In this document: piece after piece, positions 1 to 6,499 of the stretch
How the letters are laid out: every line of letters starts with the position of its first letter
How positions within the stretch are numbered: the stretch's first letter is position 1
Source: Pseudarthrobacter sp. C4D7
GTDB lineage: Bacteria > Actinomycetota > Actinomycetes > Actinomycetales > Micrococcaceae
NCBI RefSeq assembly: GCF_013359725.1
Contig: NZ_JABFMW010000029.1
Span: 1-45,433, forward strand
Length of the DNA stretch: 45,433 nucleotides
Direction of reading: 5' to 3'
Translations under genes and position numbers: made by a program
Notes under the pieces: model-generated
Databases searched by the model: none
Seen by the model: only the letters and a program-made list of their open reading frames with translations
Told to the model about the DNA's origin: nothing

Positions 1-2
1 GC

Positions 3-404
3 CCCGCTCCCGCGGACCCCGGCCCGGCCGCCCCGGAGTCACCCCAGCCAACCCCGCCCGTCGTCGTCGTGCCTTCCCTTCCCGGCGGTGCGGTCAACGA
101 TCCTGCCGGGGCAAAAAGCTACGCCTCGGGCCGGCTGCCCGCTTACGGTTGGGGCCAGGACCAGTTCCCGTGCCTGGTCCGGCTGTGGACCAAGGAGTCC
201 AACTGGCTGACCACCGCCACCAACACCTATTCCGGCGCCTACGGAATTGCCCAGGCACTGCCGCCGGGAAAGTACGCCAGCGCCGGCAGTGACTGGCTCA
301 CCAGCTACCGCACCCAGGTCGACTGGGGCCTCGGCTACATCCGTGACCGCTACGGTTCGCCGTGTGCGGCATGGGACCACTCCGTAGGGCGGAACTGGTA
401 CTGA
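3..404 (+). CDS. Lytic transglycosylase-like protein, C-terminal part (5' end outside the window)
   Basis: The reading frame is open from the first bases of the window, so the gene begins upstream and only the C-terminal part is seen. A Pro/Ala/Val-rich linker (about 25 codons) precedes a domain with an SGAYGIAQALP segment, a WGLGYIRDRYG segment and a CAAW...WY terminus. These match the C-terminal half of SLT/lysozyme-like domains in secreted actinobacterial transglycosylases that cleave peptidoglycan. The catalytic Glu may be the E of KESNW, about codon 65 of the visible part. The export signal and any G5 or LysM domains would lie upstream. An internal GTG at 69 is unlikely to be the true start, because it would cut the linker. 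The stop is 20 bases before the next gene. Confidence 0.8.
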   Translation, partial: PAPADPGPAAPESPQPTPPVVVVPSLPGGAVNDPAGAKSYASGRLPAYGWGQDQFPCLVRLWTKESNWLTTATNTYSGAYGIAQALPPGKYASAGSDWLTSYRTQVDWGLGYIRDRYGSPCAAWDHSVGRNWY

Positions 405-423
405 CAGCCGCTAGGCTGTCCCC

Positions 424-783
424 ATGCCAGATTTCGAACGGTTCCGCGTGCTGCTCGAAGACGAGCGGGCGCGGCGCCTGGACCTGCTGCCGGCCCTGCG
501 GGCGGACATCGAGGCAGCGAACTCGGCGCGCCAGGGCTCCAACGTCGACGATGAACACGACCCCGAGGGTGCCACCATCGCCTTCGAACTCTCACAGGCC
601 TCCGCACTCCTGAAGCAAAGTTCGGCAGGCCTGGACCAGATTGAATCCGCCCTGGCCCGGCTGGCGGCGGGGACCTATGGAACCTGTGCCGTATGCGGGG
701 AGCCCATCGCTGAGGGCAGGTTGGAAGCCCGCCCGTGGACCCCTTACTGCATCCGGCATGCGGCTTCCGGGCGCGGCCGGTGA
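424..783 (+). CDS. DksA/TraR-type zinc finger protein
   Basis: The 119-residue protein has an N-terminal charged helical region (residues about 1-75, probable coiled coil rich in Glu, Arg and Ala) and a C-terminal zinc finger, TCAVCGEPI followed by YCIRHA. This is the layout of the DksA/TraR family, which binds in the RNA polymerase secondary channel and alters initiation. The spacing is Cys-x2-Cys-x17-Cys-x2-His, so the fourth ligand is His, not the usual Cys. The N-terminal acidic tip (DDEHDPEG) lies in the predicted coiled coil. The ATG follows the stop of the transglycosylase by 19 bases and has no strong ribosome site. The stop overlaps the GTG of the next gene by GTGA, so the two are probably translated together. 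The role in transcription is inferred from the family. Confidence 0.85.
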   Translation: MPDFERFRVLLEDERARRLDLLPALRADIEAANSARQGSNVDDEHDPEGATIAFELSQASALLKQSSAGLDQIESALARLAAGTYGTCAVCGEPIAEGRLEARPWTPYCIRHAASGRGR

Positions 784-1310
784 CCGGTACGGCGGATGTT
801 GTGTCCGCGGCGGCGGAATTCGTGGACCGGACCCTGCAGAACGAGGGCGCCTGGTATCGGGCGGACGACGTCGCAAACCGGTTTGGCGGCCTGCTGGCCT
901 CCTATGGTTCGTCCGTGGGTGCTGTCCGCGGGACCGTAAGGGACGCGCTGCGCAAATTCAAAGACCTTGACCACGATGGCACCGTCATGCTGGCCTCCGC
1001 ACTCTGGGGCCAGCCGCGGCCCGGAACCCGCCCGGTATTTGAGCGCCGCCTGGCCGCAGTGGTACTGCTGCAGTCACGGGTGCACCTGCTCCGGCATTCG
1101 GACCTGACCCGCCTGGAAGGCTTCCTTCGCTCTGCCCAGGCGGCGGACCTGACCGCACCCCTCCTTGCGGACGTGCTGGTCCCGATGCTGGCCGGGCTGG
1201 GAGAACGCGAACGGCAGCGGGCAGGGGTAGTCCTGGCGCGGTGGCGGGAAGACCCCGACCCCCAGCTCAGGGCGGCGGCAGACGCCCTGGAAAAAGACTT
1301 ATCAAAGTGA
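780..1310 (+). CDS. Short AlkD-like HEAT-repeat protein
   Basis: I chose GTG at 780, which overlaps the previous stop (GTGA); an in-frame start at 735 would run deep into the zinc-finger gene. The 176-residue product has helical repeats. A segment around residues 80-110 (ALWGQP...FERRLAAVVLL) matches the AlkD DNA-glycosylase family pattern of LWxxPxxExR followed by a hydrophobic helix. AlkD-type enzymes remove bulky alkylated bases and are usually about 220-240 residues. Here the last repeats are missing, and the region where AlkD has its catalytic Trp-Asp (WxxVD) reads AADLTAP, although an Arg is kept in QLRAAA. The protein may therefore be a degenerate or non-catalytic relative. The assignment comes from pattern recall, not from an alignment. 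Confidence 0.6.
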   Translation: MTGTADVVSAAAEFVDRTLQNEGAWYRADDVANRFGGLLASYGSSVGAVRGTVRDALRKFKDLDHDGTVMLASALWGQPRPGTRPVFERRLAAVVLLQSRVHLLRHSDLTRLEGFLRSAQAADLTAPLLADVLVPMLAGLGERERQRAGVVLARWREDPDPQLRAAADALEKDLSK

Positions 1311-1331
1311 AAACGCACCAAGGAGATCCCC

Positions 1332-1778
1332 ATGAATGAACAGTTTGACCTTGAGCGTTTTGTGGCCGCCCAAAACGGCGGCGGAACCTACGAGCGGGCG
1401 CTCGGCGAGTTGCAGGTCGGCAGGAAATCGGGCCACTGGATGTGGTTCGTCTTCCCGCAGATCGCCGGGCTGGGACAAAGTGAGACGTCCCGCAGGTACG
1501 CCCTGTCCTCGTTGGCGGAGGCCCGTGCCTACCTGGATCACGAGCTGTTGGGCCCACGGCTCCTGGAGTGCTCGCTGACCCTGGCCAACCACGCGGACCA
1601 GTCCGCCGAGGACATCTTCGGCGGTATCGACGCCACGAAGCTCCGTTCCTCGATGACACTGTTTCTCCGGGCAGCGCCCGGAGAAACAGTGTTCAAGTCC
1701 GTCCTGGCCCAGTTCTTCAACGGAGAACCGGACCCGGCCACGGACGCGCTTCTGGCCGGCCAGGACGCGGAAGGCTGA
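1332..1778 (+). CDS. DUF1810 family protein
   Basis: The 148-residue protein starts at an ATG with a good ribosome site (AAGGAG, seven bases upstream). The signature elements of DUF1810 are present: LERFVAAQ near the N-terminus, GRKSGHWMWFVFPQI at about residues 32-46, GLGQSETSRRYAL, and LRSSMTLF with FFNGEPDPATDALL at the C-terminus. The biochemical function of the family is not established to my knowledge. Length and start fit the family. The gene follows the AlkD-like gene by 21 bases and may share its transcript. It converges with the SDR gene, whose stop is 32 bases away. A perfect 17-bp inverted repeat lies inside the coding sequence at 1656-1692. Confidence 0.88.
   Translation: MNEQFDLERFVAAQNGGGTYERALGELQVGRKSGHWMWFVFPQIAGLGQSETSRRYALSSLAEARAYLDHELLGPRLLECSLTLANHADQSAEDIFGGIDATKLRSSMTLFLRAAPGETVFKSVLAQFFNGEPDPATDALLAGQDAEG
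1656..1692. repeat. Perfect 17-bp inverted repeat inside the DUF1810 gene
   Basis: The arms are 1656-1672 and 1676-1692, with ACACTGTTTCTCCGGGC as the left arm and its exact reverse complement on the right, separated by AGC. The repeat encodes part of a conserved stretch (TLFLRAAPGETVF), so the coding frame is kept. In RNA it would form a very stable hairpin near the 3' end of the message. Confidence 0.9.
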
Positions 1779-1810
1779 CCTCCGGCCCCGTCCTGGCAGG
1801 CCGGGGCGGG

Positions 1811-2704
1811 CTACGGCGTGGGGCTGCCGCCGTTGACGTTGAGCGTCTCGCCCACCACGTAGCTGGATTCAGGCGAGGCCAGGAAAACGTAGGCCGGGGC
1901 AAGCTCGGCCGGCTGTCCCGCGCGGCCCAGGGGAGTGGACTGGCCGAACTCCGGCAGTTCCTCCTTGGGCTGGCCGCTGCTGACCTGCAGGGGCGTCCAG
2001 ATTGGGCCCGGGGCCACCGCGTTCACGCGGATACCCTTGGGGGCCAACTGCTGGGCCAGGCCCTTGGTGAAGTTGTTGATGCTGGCTTTGGTGGTGGCGT
2101 AGTCCACCAGGGTGGGGGACGGGTTGTAGGCCTGGATGGACGTGGTGTTGATGATGGTCGAGCCCGCCGGCATGTGCGGGACCGCGGCCTTGGTCACCCA
2201 GAACATGGCGTACACATTGGTCTTCACTGTGTGGTCGAACTGCTCGTCCGTGATGTCCTGCAGGTCCTCCTGCGCAACCTGCTTTCCGGCGTTGTTGACC
2301 AGGATGTCCACCCCGCCCAGGACGGTCACTGCCGTGTCCACCAGTTCGCGGCACACAGCGGCGTCCTTGAGGTCGCCGGGGACCTTGACGGCCTTGCGGC
2401 CCGCCGCCTCTATGAGGCCGGCAATTCGCGAGGCATCCTCTTCCTCCTGCGGCAGATAGGAAAGCACGACGTCGGCGCCCTCCCTGGCAAAGGCGATCGC
2501 CGTTGCTGCCCCGATGCCGGAGTCCGCGCCGGTCACGATTGCCCGGCGGCCTTCCAGCCGTCCGGTCCCGCGGTAGGTCTCTTCTCCAAGGTCTGCCTTG
2601 GGTGCCAGCTCCGCGTCCAACCCGGGCTCCGGCTGGTGCTGTTTGGGCGGGGAAATCTTTTCGTAGGCAGTGACGGGATTACGGAAGGTGTACTGGTCAG
2701 TCAT
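1811..2704 (-). CDS. SDR family oxidoreductase (YghA / general stress protein 39 type)
   Basis: This 297-residue protein has an N-terminal extension of about 50 residues typical of the YghA/GSP39 branch, then a complete short-chain dehydrogenase core. TGADSGIG (58-65) binds the dinucleotide, NNAG (137-140) is the structural motif, and Ser189, Tyr202 and Lys206 (YATTK) form the catalytic set. It probably reduces or oxidises an aldehyde, ketone or alcohol with NAD(P)H; the substrate cannot be told. I chose the ATG at 2704 because AGGAG lies seven bases before it; an upstream in-frame start at 2731 would bury this site. A promoter and a palindrome lie about 90-140 bases upstream. Family members are often stress-induced, which fits the single-gene context. 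Confidence 0.92.
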   Translation of the reverse strand: MTDQYTFRNPVTAYEKISPPKQHQPEPGLDAELAPKADLGEETYRGTGRLEGRRAIVTGADSGIGAATAIAFAREGADVVLSYLPQEEEDASRIAGLIEAAGRKAVKVPGDLKDAAVCRELVDTAVTVLGGVDILVNNAGKQVAQEDLQDITDEQFDHTVKTNVYAMFWVTKAAVPHMPAGSTIINTTSIQAYNPSPTLVDYATTKASINNFTKGLAQQLAPKGIRVNAVAPGPIWTPLQVSSGQPKEELPEFGQSTPLGRAGQPAELAPAYVFLASPESSYVVGETLNVNGGSPTP

Positions 2705-2795
2705 GGTGGTACTCCTGTTCGTGCGGGACACGGGCTGGTCGACAGCCCGGGTTTCTCAAGCAGCCGGCGGCGGGACCCGGGGACCCGTCAGAAAC

Positions 2796-2807
2796 TAAGC
2801 ATGCTTA
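2796..2807. promoter_or_regulatory. Palindrome TAAGCATGCTTA in the SDR promoter, possible operator
   Basis: This perfect 12-bp palindrome begins about where transcription from the minus-strand -10 box should start. A bound regulator there would block the SDR promoter. The regulator is unknown. Confidence 0.5.
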
Positions 2808-2815
2808 TGGTTCCT

Positions 2816-2845
2816 ACCCTAGGCAGAAATTCCCCACACTGCCAA
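2816..2845 (-). promoter_or_regulatory. Putative promoter of the SDR gene
   Basis: On the minus strand TTGGCA (2845-2840) and TAGGGT (2821-2816) are spaced by 18 bases. This matches a housekeeping-type -35/-10 pair, with TTGGCA differing from TTGACA at one base. The predicted start is near 2808, giving a leader of about 100 bases. Confidence 0.55.
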
Positions 2846-2858
2846 GCGGCCCCTGCAC

Positions 2859-3365
2859 TCAGCTGCGGCGAATTTCCACCAGCCTGACCTCCGCCAGCTG
2901 CCCGTCGGCCACCACGGCCTCCATGAAAGTGCACGCCGGCTGGCGGCGGCGGTCGGTTGGCGACCCCGGATTCAAGAGCCGCAGGCCGTTCGGCGTCACC
3001 GTATCCCAGGGGATGTGGCTGTGCCCGAACACCAGGACATCGGCGTCCGGGTACAGGGCCTGGCACCTCAGCTCCCGGCCCTTTGCCTGGCCGGTTTCGT
3101 GGACCACGGCAAAGCGGATACCGTCCAGGACCACGGTGGCAGTCCCGGGCAGCCGCTTCCGCAGGTCAGCGCCGTCATTGTTGCCGAAAACGCCCACAAG
3201 GCGCCGGCTCCTGCGTTCGAATTCGTCCAGCAGCTCCGCCTCCACCCAGTCGCCGGCATGGAACACCACGTCGGCGCGGTCCACGGCGTCCCACACCTGC
3301 CTTGGCAGGCTCCTTGCCCGCTTTGGCACGTGGGTATCGGCGACCAGGAGCAGATTCATTGGCAT
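2859..3365 (-). CDS. Metallophosphoesterase (YfcE/MJ0936 type)
   Basis: The protein has about 168 residues. Metal-binding blocks of the calcineurin-like phosphoesterases appear in order: LLLVADTHVP near the N-terminus (D-x-H), VFHAGDWV (GD), VFGNNDG (GNxD), VVHETGQ in the position of the family GH block, and LVFGHSHIP (GHSH). The small size and order match the YfcE/MJ0936 group of metal-dependent phosphodiesterases. In the central block the usual GHG reads HETG, which may weaken one ligand. ATG codons at 3365 and 3359 are both possible; neither has a clear ribosome site. The natural substrate is unknown. The gene is divergent from the DUF1918 gene and its 3' end faces the SDR promoter. Confidence 0.88.
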   Translation of the reverse strand: MPMNLLLVADTHVPKRARSLPRQVWDAVDRADVVFHAGDWVEAELLDEFERRSRRLVGVFGNNDGADLRKRLPGTATVVLDGIRFAVVHETGQAKGRELRCQALYPDADVLVFGHSHIPWDTVTPNGLRLLNPGSPTDRRRQPACTFMEAVVADGQLAEVRLVEIRRS

Positions 3366-3438
3366 GCCCGAATCATGCCATGATGCCCTGTTTCCGTGCG
3401 TGACGGAGTCGTACCCTGAGGGCTGGGAGGTGATTGCC

Positions 3439-3630
3439 ATGGAGGCAGCCCAAGGTGACCGCATCGTGGTGCACGGGAGGACGGTAGGGTCATCGGACCG
3501 GCACGGCGTGATTTTGGAGGTCCGCGGCGAGGGTGGAAAACCGCCGTACGTTGTTCGCTTTGACGACGGGCATGAAACGGTCATGTATCCCGGCGGCGAT
3601 TTCGCCGTCGAGCACGGACACAGCACCTGA
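3439..3630 (+). CDS. DUF1918 small protein
   Basis: This 63-residue protein starts at the ATG preceded by GGGAGGTGA, a strong ribosome site; longer in-frame extensions would overlap the divergent phosphoesterase. Family hallmarks are the start AAQGDRIVVHGR, a central GVILEVRG, and the end PPYVVRFDDGHETVMYPGGD. DUF1918 proteins are small, SH3-like beta proteins common in Actinobacteria, with no experimentally fixed role known to me. The gene stands alone between the phosphoesterase and the Nudix gene. Confidence 0.9.
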   Translation: MEAAQGDRIVVHGRTVGSSDRHGVILEVRGEGGKPPYVVRFDDGHETVMYPGGDFAVEHGHST

Positions 3631-3666
3631 CGGTCCTGCCGGGCAGCGTCCGGCCGCTTCACCTGT

Positions 3667-3672
3667 CAGACT
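3667..3672 (+). promoter_or_regulatory. Putative -10 box for leaderless Nudix mRNA
   Basis: CAGACT lies exactly six bases before the ATG of the Nudix gene, the spacing expected if transcription starts at the A of the start codon. GGAG also occurs there but sits too close to the ATG to be a normal ribosome site. No clear -35 is visible. Confidence 0.4.
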
Positions 3673-3678
3673 GGAGCC

Positions 3679-4194
3679 ATGGATCACTTTCCGTCCGCCG
3701 GCATGTCCTCCACTCCGCCACCGCGCACCGGTCCCCGGGACCCGGGCGACGCTTGGGTGGAGGGGGACCGCGGCCGGTACTGGGGCCGGTTCGGCGCCGC
3801 CGGCGTCCTTGCCTGGGACCCCGCCAAGGGTGTGCTCCTGCAGCACCGGGCGGTCTGGAGCCACAACGGTGGAACGTGGGGCCTGCCCGGCGGAGCCCTG
3901 CACCAGGGTGAAGCGCCGGTGGACGGCGCGCTCCGCGAAGCCTATGAGGAGGCTGCCGTACCGCCGGAGAGTGTCGAGGTGCTGTTCACGTCCGTGCTGG
4001 ACCACGGGTACTGGTCCTACACCACGGTGGTGGTGCGGGTCCGTGAATCCTTTGAGCCGGTGATCAGCGACCCCGAGAGCATTGCCCTCCTGTGGATCCC
4101 GGTGCCGGAGGTGCAGGAACTGGACCTGCATCCCGGTTTCGCGGCGTCCTGGCCGGACCTGCTGGCTCAGCTGGACCCGGGCGGGCCCTGGTAA
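3679..4194 (+). CDS. Nudix hydrolase
   Basis: The 171-residue protein carries a complete Nudix box at residues 72-94: G-x5-E (G72, E78), then REAYEEAA (R86, E87, E90, E91), which binds Mg2+ or Mn2+. The preceding strand, WGLPGGA, is also typical. Members hydrolyse nucleoside diphosphates linked to another moiety, for example oxidised nucleotides, ADP-ribose or capped nucleotides; the substrate is not clear here. The N-terminal 35 residues are Pro/Gly-rich and probably flexible. The gene is monocistronic and converges with the EEP-family gene. A possible leaderless promoter precedes it. Confidence 0.93.
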   Translation: MDHFPSAGMSSTPPPRTGPRDPGDAWVEGDRGRYWGRFGAAGVLAWDPAKGVLLQHRAVWSHNGGTWGLPGGALHQGEAPVDGALREAYEEAAVPPESVEVLFTSVLDHGYWSYTTVVVRVRESFEPVISDPESIALLWIPVPEVQELDLHPGFAASWPDLLAQLDPGGPW

Positions 4195-4222
4195 GACGGC
4201 CTCCTGGTCTGCCAGCCTGCCG

Positions 4223-4900
4223 TCAGTAGCCTTCGCCGTATTCGGCGGTCACCAGGATGGGCAGGTGGTCCGAATTTCCGCGCGGCAGCGTTTCCACGCC
4301 GGCGATGTCCAGCCCCAGCGATGTGGCGAAGTCGAAGTGTCCCTTGAAAACCTTGTACCGCGTGTAGGTGCGCCGGTTGCTCAAGGTGAGGGCGTAGCCC
4401 GAGTTCTTCATGTGCATGTCGAGGTTCTTCGTGAAGAACGGGTAGTTGAAGTCGCCCACCATCAGGGTCATCAGCCCCTGTCCCATGCTGAGCAGCTCCG
4501 CATGGGCTGCGTGGATCTGCTTGCGCCGCAGCGAGTTCGATGCCGTCAGGGGGGCTGCATGGAACGAACCAATCACCAGCTCGTGCTGTGTTTCGTTGTC
4601 CATGACCCTGGTTCCGATCAGCCGTTCGTGCGCCGGGGCCAGCACCCTGTCATGCATCGACTTCTTCAGGGCGAAGGACTGGGTGTCCAGCGCCGTGAAC
4701 CGGCTGCTGCGGTAGTAGATGGCCAGTCCCAGGCGGTTGCCCTTGGTGGCGTCCGCGAGGCGCAGGGGGCCCAGGGTTTCCGGGAGGTCGCTGGCATCCA
4801 CTTCCTGGAGGCACAGCGCATCGATGTCATGGTTCCGGGCCAGGGCGAGAAGCTCACCGCTGGCGCTGTGCTTGCGGAGGTTGTAGCTGATGACGCGCAT
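4223..4900 (-). CDS. Endonuclease/exonuclease/phosphatase (EEP) family hydrolase
   Basis: The 225-residue protein begins MRVISYNLRKH, where Asn8 is the usual metal ligand, and has LCLQEVDA (catalytic Glu of the EEP fold), VIGSFHAAP, MVGDFNYP (the D-x-N block) and a C-terminal SDHLPILV (the SDH block). This is a full set of EEP motifs. There is no signal peptide or membrane segment, so it is probably cytoplasmic. Members act on DNA, phosphoinositides or other phosphodiesters; the substrate cannot be told. The ATG at 4900 is preceded by AAAAGAGGTG. A divergent promoter region of about 165 bases separates it from the thioesterase-like gene. Confidence 0.88.
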   Translation of the reverse strand: MRVISYNLRKHSASGELLALARNHDIDALCLQEVDASDLPETLGPLRLADATKGNRLGLAIYYRSSRFTALDTQSFALKKSMHDRVLAPAHERLIGTRVMDNETQHELVIGSFHAAPLTASNSLRRKQIHAAHAELLSMGQGLMTLMVGDFNYPFFTKNLDMHMKNSGYALTLSNRRTYTRYKVFKGHFDFATSLGLDIAGVETLPRGNSDHLPILVTAEYGEGY

Positions 4901-4941
4901 GAGACACCTCTTTTGAGGGTTGCCGACAGGACCAGTTCCCT

Positions 4942-4947
4942 ACTCTA
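4942..4947 (-). promoter_or_regulatory. Putative -10 box of the EEP gene
   Basis: TAGAGT on the minus strand lies 41 bases upstream of the ATG. No convincing -35 was seen. It is one of two TAGAGT boxes, one on each strand, in this divergent intergenic region. Confidence 0.35.
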
Positions 4948-5022
4948 GTCCGATTGCCGCCCGCGCCCTCCAACATTTCGGTGGCGGTGCCGCCGTGCCG
5001 CGCTGTGCCACCGTCCGGCAGC

Positions 5023-5028
5023 TAGAGT
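5023..5028 (+). promoter_or_regulatory. Putative -10 box of the thioesterase-like gene
   Basis: TAGAGT lies about 37 bases before the TTG start of the downstream gene and mirrors the minus-strand TAGAGT at 4942-4947. No convincing -35 was seen. Confidence 0.35.
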
Positions 5029-5065
5029 TAGTGGCAATTCACTGAACTTCCGTAAGGGGCCAGCC

Positions 5066-5869
5066 TTGACAGCAGACCTGCCTGAACTCGCCGACGGCAA
5101 CTTCTATTACCAGGACCTGGGGGGCGGGCAGTTCCGCTCCACCATCCACGCCCAGGGCGCCTGGAACGTCCACGAGCAGCACATGGCCCCGGCATCCGGC
5201 CTCATGGCAGATGTCCTTGAACGCCATGAACCCCGCGGGGATATGCGGATGGCCCGCATCAGCTACGAGATCCTTGGCCTGATCCCGGGCGGGGAGTTCC
5301 GGATTGAGGCCACCACGCTGCGGCCCGGCCGGACGATCGAACTGGTGCAGGCGGAACTGGTGGCCGGCGGCCGCACTGCCATCCGGGCGGCGGGATGGCG
5401 CATGCTGACCAGTGACACCGCAGAGGTCGCCGCCGTTGAGGATCCCGCCATTCCCGGTCCGGACGACTGCAAGCCCTACGATGGCGCCGCCATCTGGCCC
5501 GGCGGCTACATCCGGTCCCTCGAAATGAGGGTTGCCGAGGGACACCGGCCCGGCTCCGGCAAGGTGTGGCTCCGTACCGGCCACCCCCTGACCGATCGTG
5601 CCGACAGTGGTGACCTGGCCCGCCTCATGGGCATGGTGGACACCGCCAACGGCATTGCGGCCAGGGTTCCACCCGGAAAAGGCAGCTTCGCCTTTCCCAA
5701 CCTGGACCTGCAGATCCACATGTACCGCAGGCCCCGGGGTGAATGGCTGGGCCTGGATAACGCTGTTTCGTTCGGCAGCGACGGGATCGGACTCACATCC
5801 ACGGTGCTGCACGACCTGCAGGGGCCGTTTGGCCGGGCGGAACAGATCCTGACGCTTCGCAGGTCCTGA
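5066..5869 (+). CDS. Acyl-CoA thioesterase-like (double hot-dog) protein
   Basis: The 267-residue product starts at TTG, with AAGGGG upstream. It reads as two hot-dog halves: residues about 10-120, with GAWNVHEQHMAPASGLMADVL and a strand-rich core (ISYEILGLIPGG), and residues about 150-265, with a matching core ending LDNAVSFGSDGIGLTSTVLHDL. The final FGRAEQILTLRR is typical of TesB-like thioesterase family proteins. It probably hydrolyses an acyl thioester, but the catalytic residues are not certain from sequence alone. It is monocistronic; the PadR gene follows after a repeat-bearing gap. Confidence 0.72.
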   Translation: MTADLPELADGNFYYQDLGGGQFRSTIHAQGAWNVHEQHMAPASGLMADVLERHEPRGDMRMARISYEILGLIPGGEFRIEATTLRPGRTIELVQAELVAGGRTAIRAAGWRMLTSDTAEVAAVEDPAIPGPDDCKPYDGAAIWPGGYIRSLEMRVAEGHRPGSGKVWLRTGHPLTDRADSGDLARLMGMVDTANGIAARVPPGKGSFAFPNLDLQIHMYRRPRGEWLGLDNAVSFGSDGIGLTSTVLHDLQGPFGRAEQILTLRRS

Positions 5870-5893
5870 CTCTTCCGGCTCTGGTGCGGGCAT

Positions 5894-5933
5894 GTATCGC
5901 TGAGTATCGTTGAGTATCGTTGAGTATCGTTCA
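5894..5933 (+). repeat. Four tandem 10-bp repeats (GTATCGTTGA) before the PadR gene
   Basis: Units start at 5894, 5904, 5914 and 5924: GTATCGCTGA, GTATCGTTGA twice, and GTATCGTTCA. The 10-bp period puts the copies on one face of the helix. They end 22 bases before the ATG of padR, as expected for an operator bound cooperatively by the regulator itself. Confidence 0.85.
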
Positions 5934-5955
5934 CAGCTGACATAAGGAGTTCACG

Positions 5956-6495
5956 ATGCGTGCTTCACACCCTGCGGGCGGATTCGGCGCCAACAACATG
6001 GACGGTATGTGGCAGGCCGTCGAGGAACTGCGGTCCAGGTTTGAGAAGCGGGCTGGAACCCGTGCCGGTAAAGGCGAGGTGCGGACGGCAGTTCTGGCAC
6101 TGCTGGCCGAACAGCCCATGCACGGTTACCAGATCATCCGGGAGATCGAGGAACGCAGCGGTGGCAGCTGGAAGCCCAGCGCAGGCTCGGTTTACCCCAC
6201 GCTGCAGCTCCTGGCGGACGAAGGATCCATCACGGCCGAGGAATCGAACGGCCGCAAGATCTACTCGTTGACCGAAGCCGGCCGGGCGGAAGTGTCCGCG
6301 CACCAGGGGGCTGCCCCCTGGGATCCGGCCGGATCCATGGCCGGCGGCCCAGTTTCGCTCCCCAAAGCCGGCATTGAACTTGCCCAGGCCGCAGCCCAGG
6401 TAGGGCGGACGGGGACCCAGGAGCAGGTCAACCAGGCGGTGGCGGTTCTGGACGAGGCCCGCCGCCGCCTGTACGCCATCCTCGCCCAGGACTGA
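5956..6495 (+). CDS. PadR family transcriptional regulator
   Basis: The 179-residue protein has a winged-helix DNA-binding domain at about residues 37-110. The PadR signature reads AVLALLAEQPMHGYQIIREI, then SAGSVYPTLQLLADEGSI and GRKIYSLTEAGRAEV. The C-terminal part (about 120-179) is the helical dimerisation region. The ATG has an AAGGAG ribosome site six bases upstream. The stop is only four bases from the GTG of the AarF/UbiB gene, so the two are probably co-transcribed. Tandem repeats just upstream suggest autoregulation. The residues before the winged helix (about 35) are an extension without clear motif. Ligand and regulon are unknown. Confidence 0.92.
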   Translation: MRASHPAGGFGANNMDGMWQAVEELRSRFEKRAGTRAGKGEVRTAVLALLAEQPMHGYQIIREIEERSGGSWKPSAGSVYPTLQLLADEGSITAEESNGRKIYSLTEAGRAEVSAHQGAAPWDPAGSMAGGPVSLPKAGIELAQAAAQVGRTGTQEQVNQAVAVLDEARRRLYAILAQD

Positions 6496-6499
6496 CCGG

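Noticed and set aside
1779..1810. Terminator between the DUF1810 and SDR genes
   Set aside because: Only a 6-bp GCCCCG/CGGGGC pairing without T-tract is present; too weak to call.
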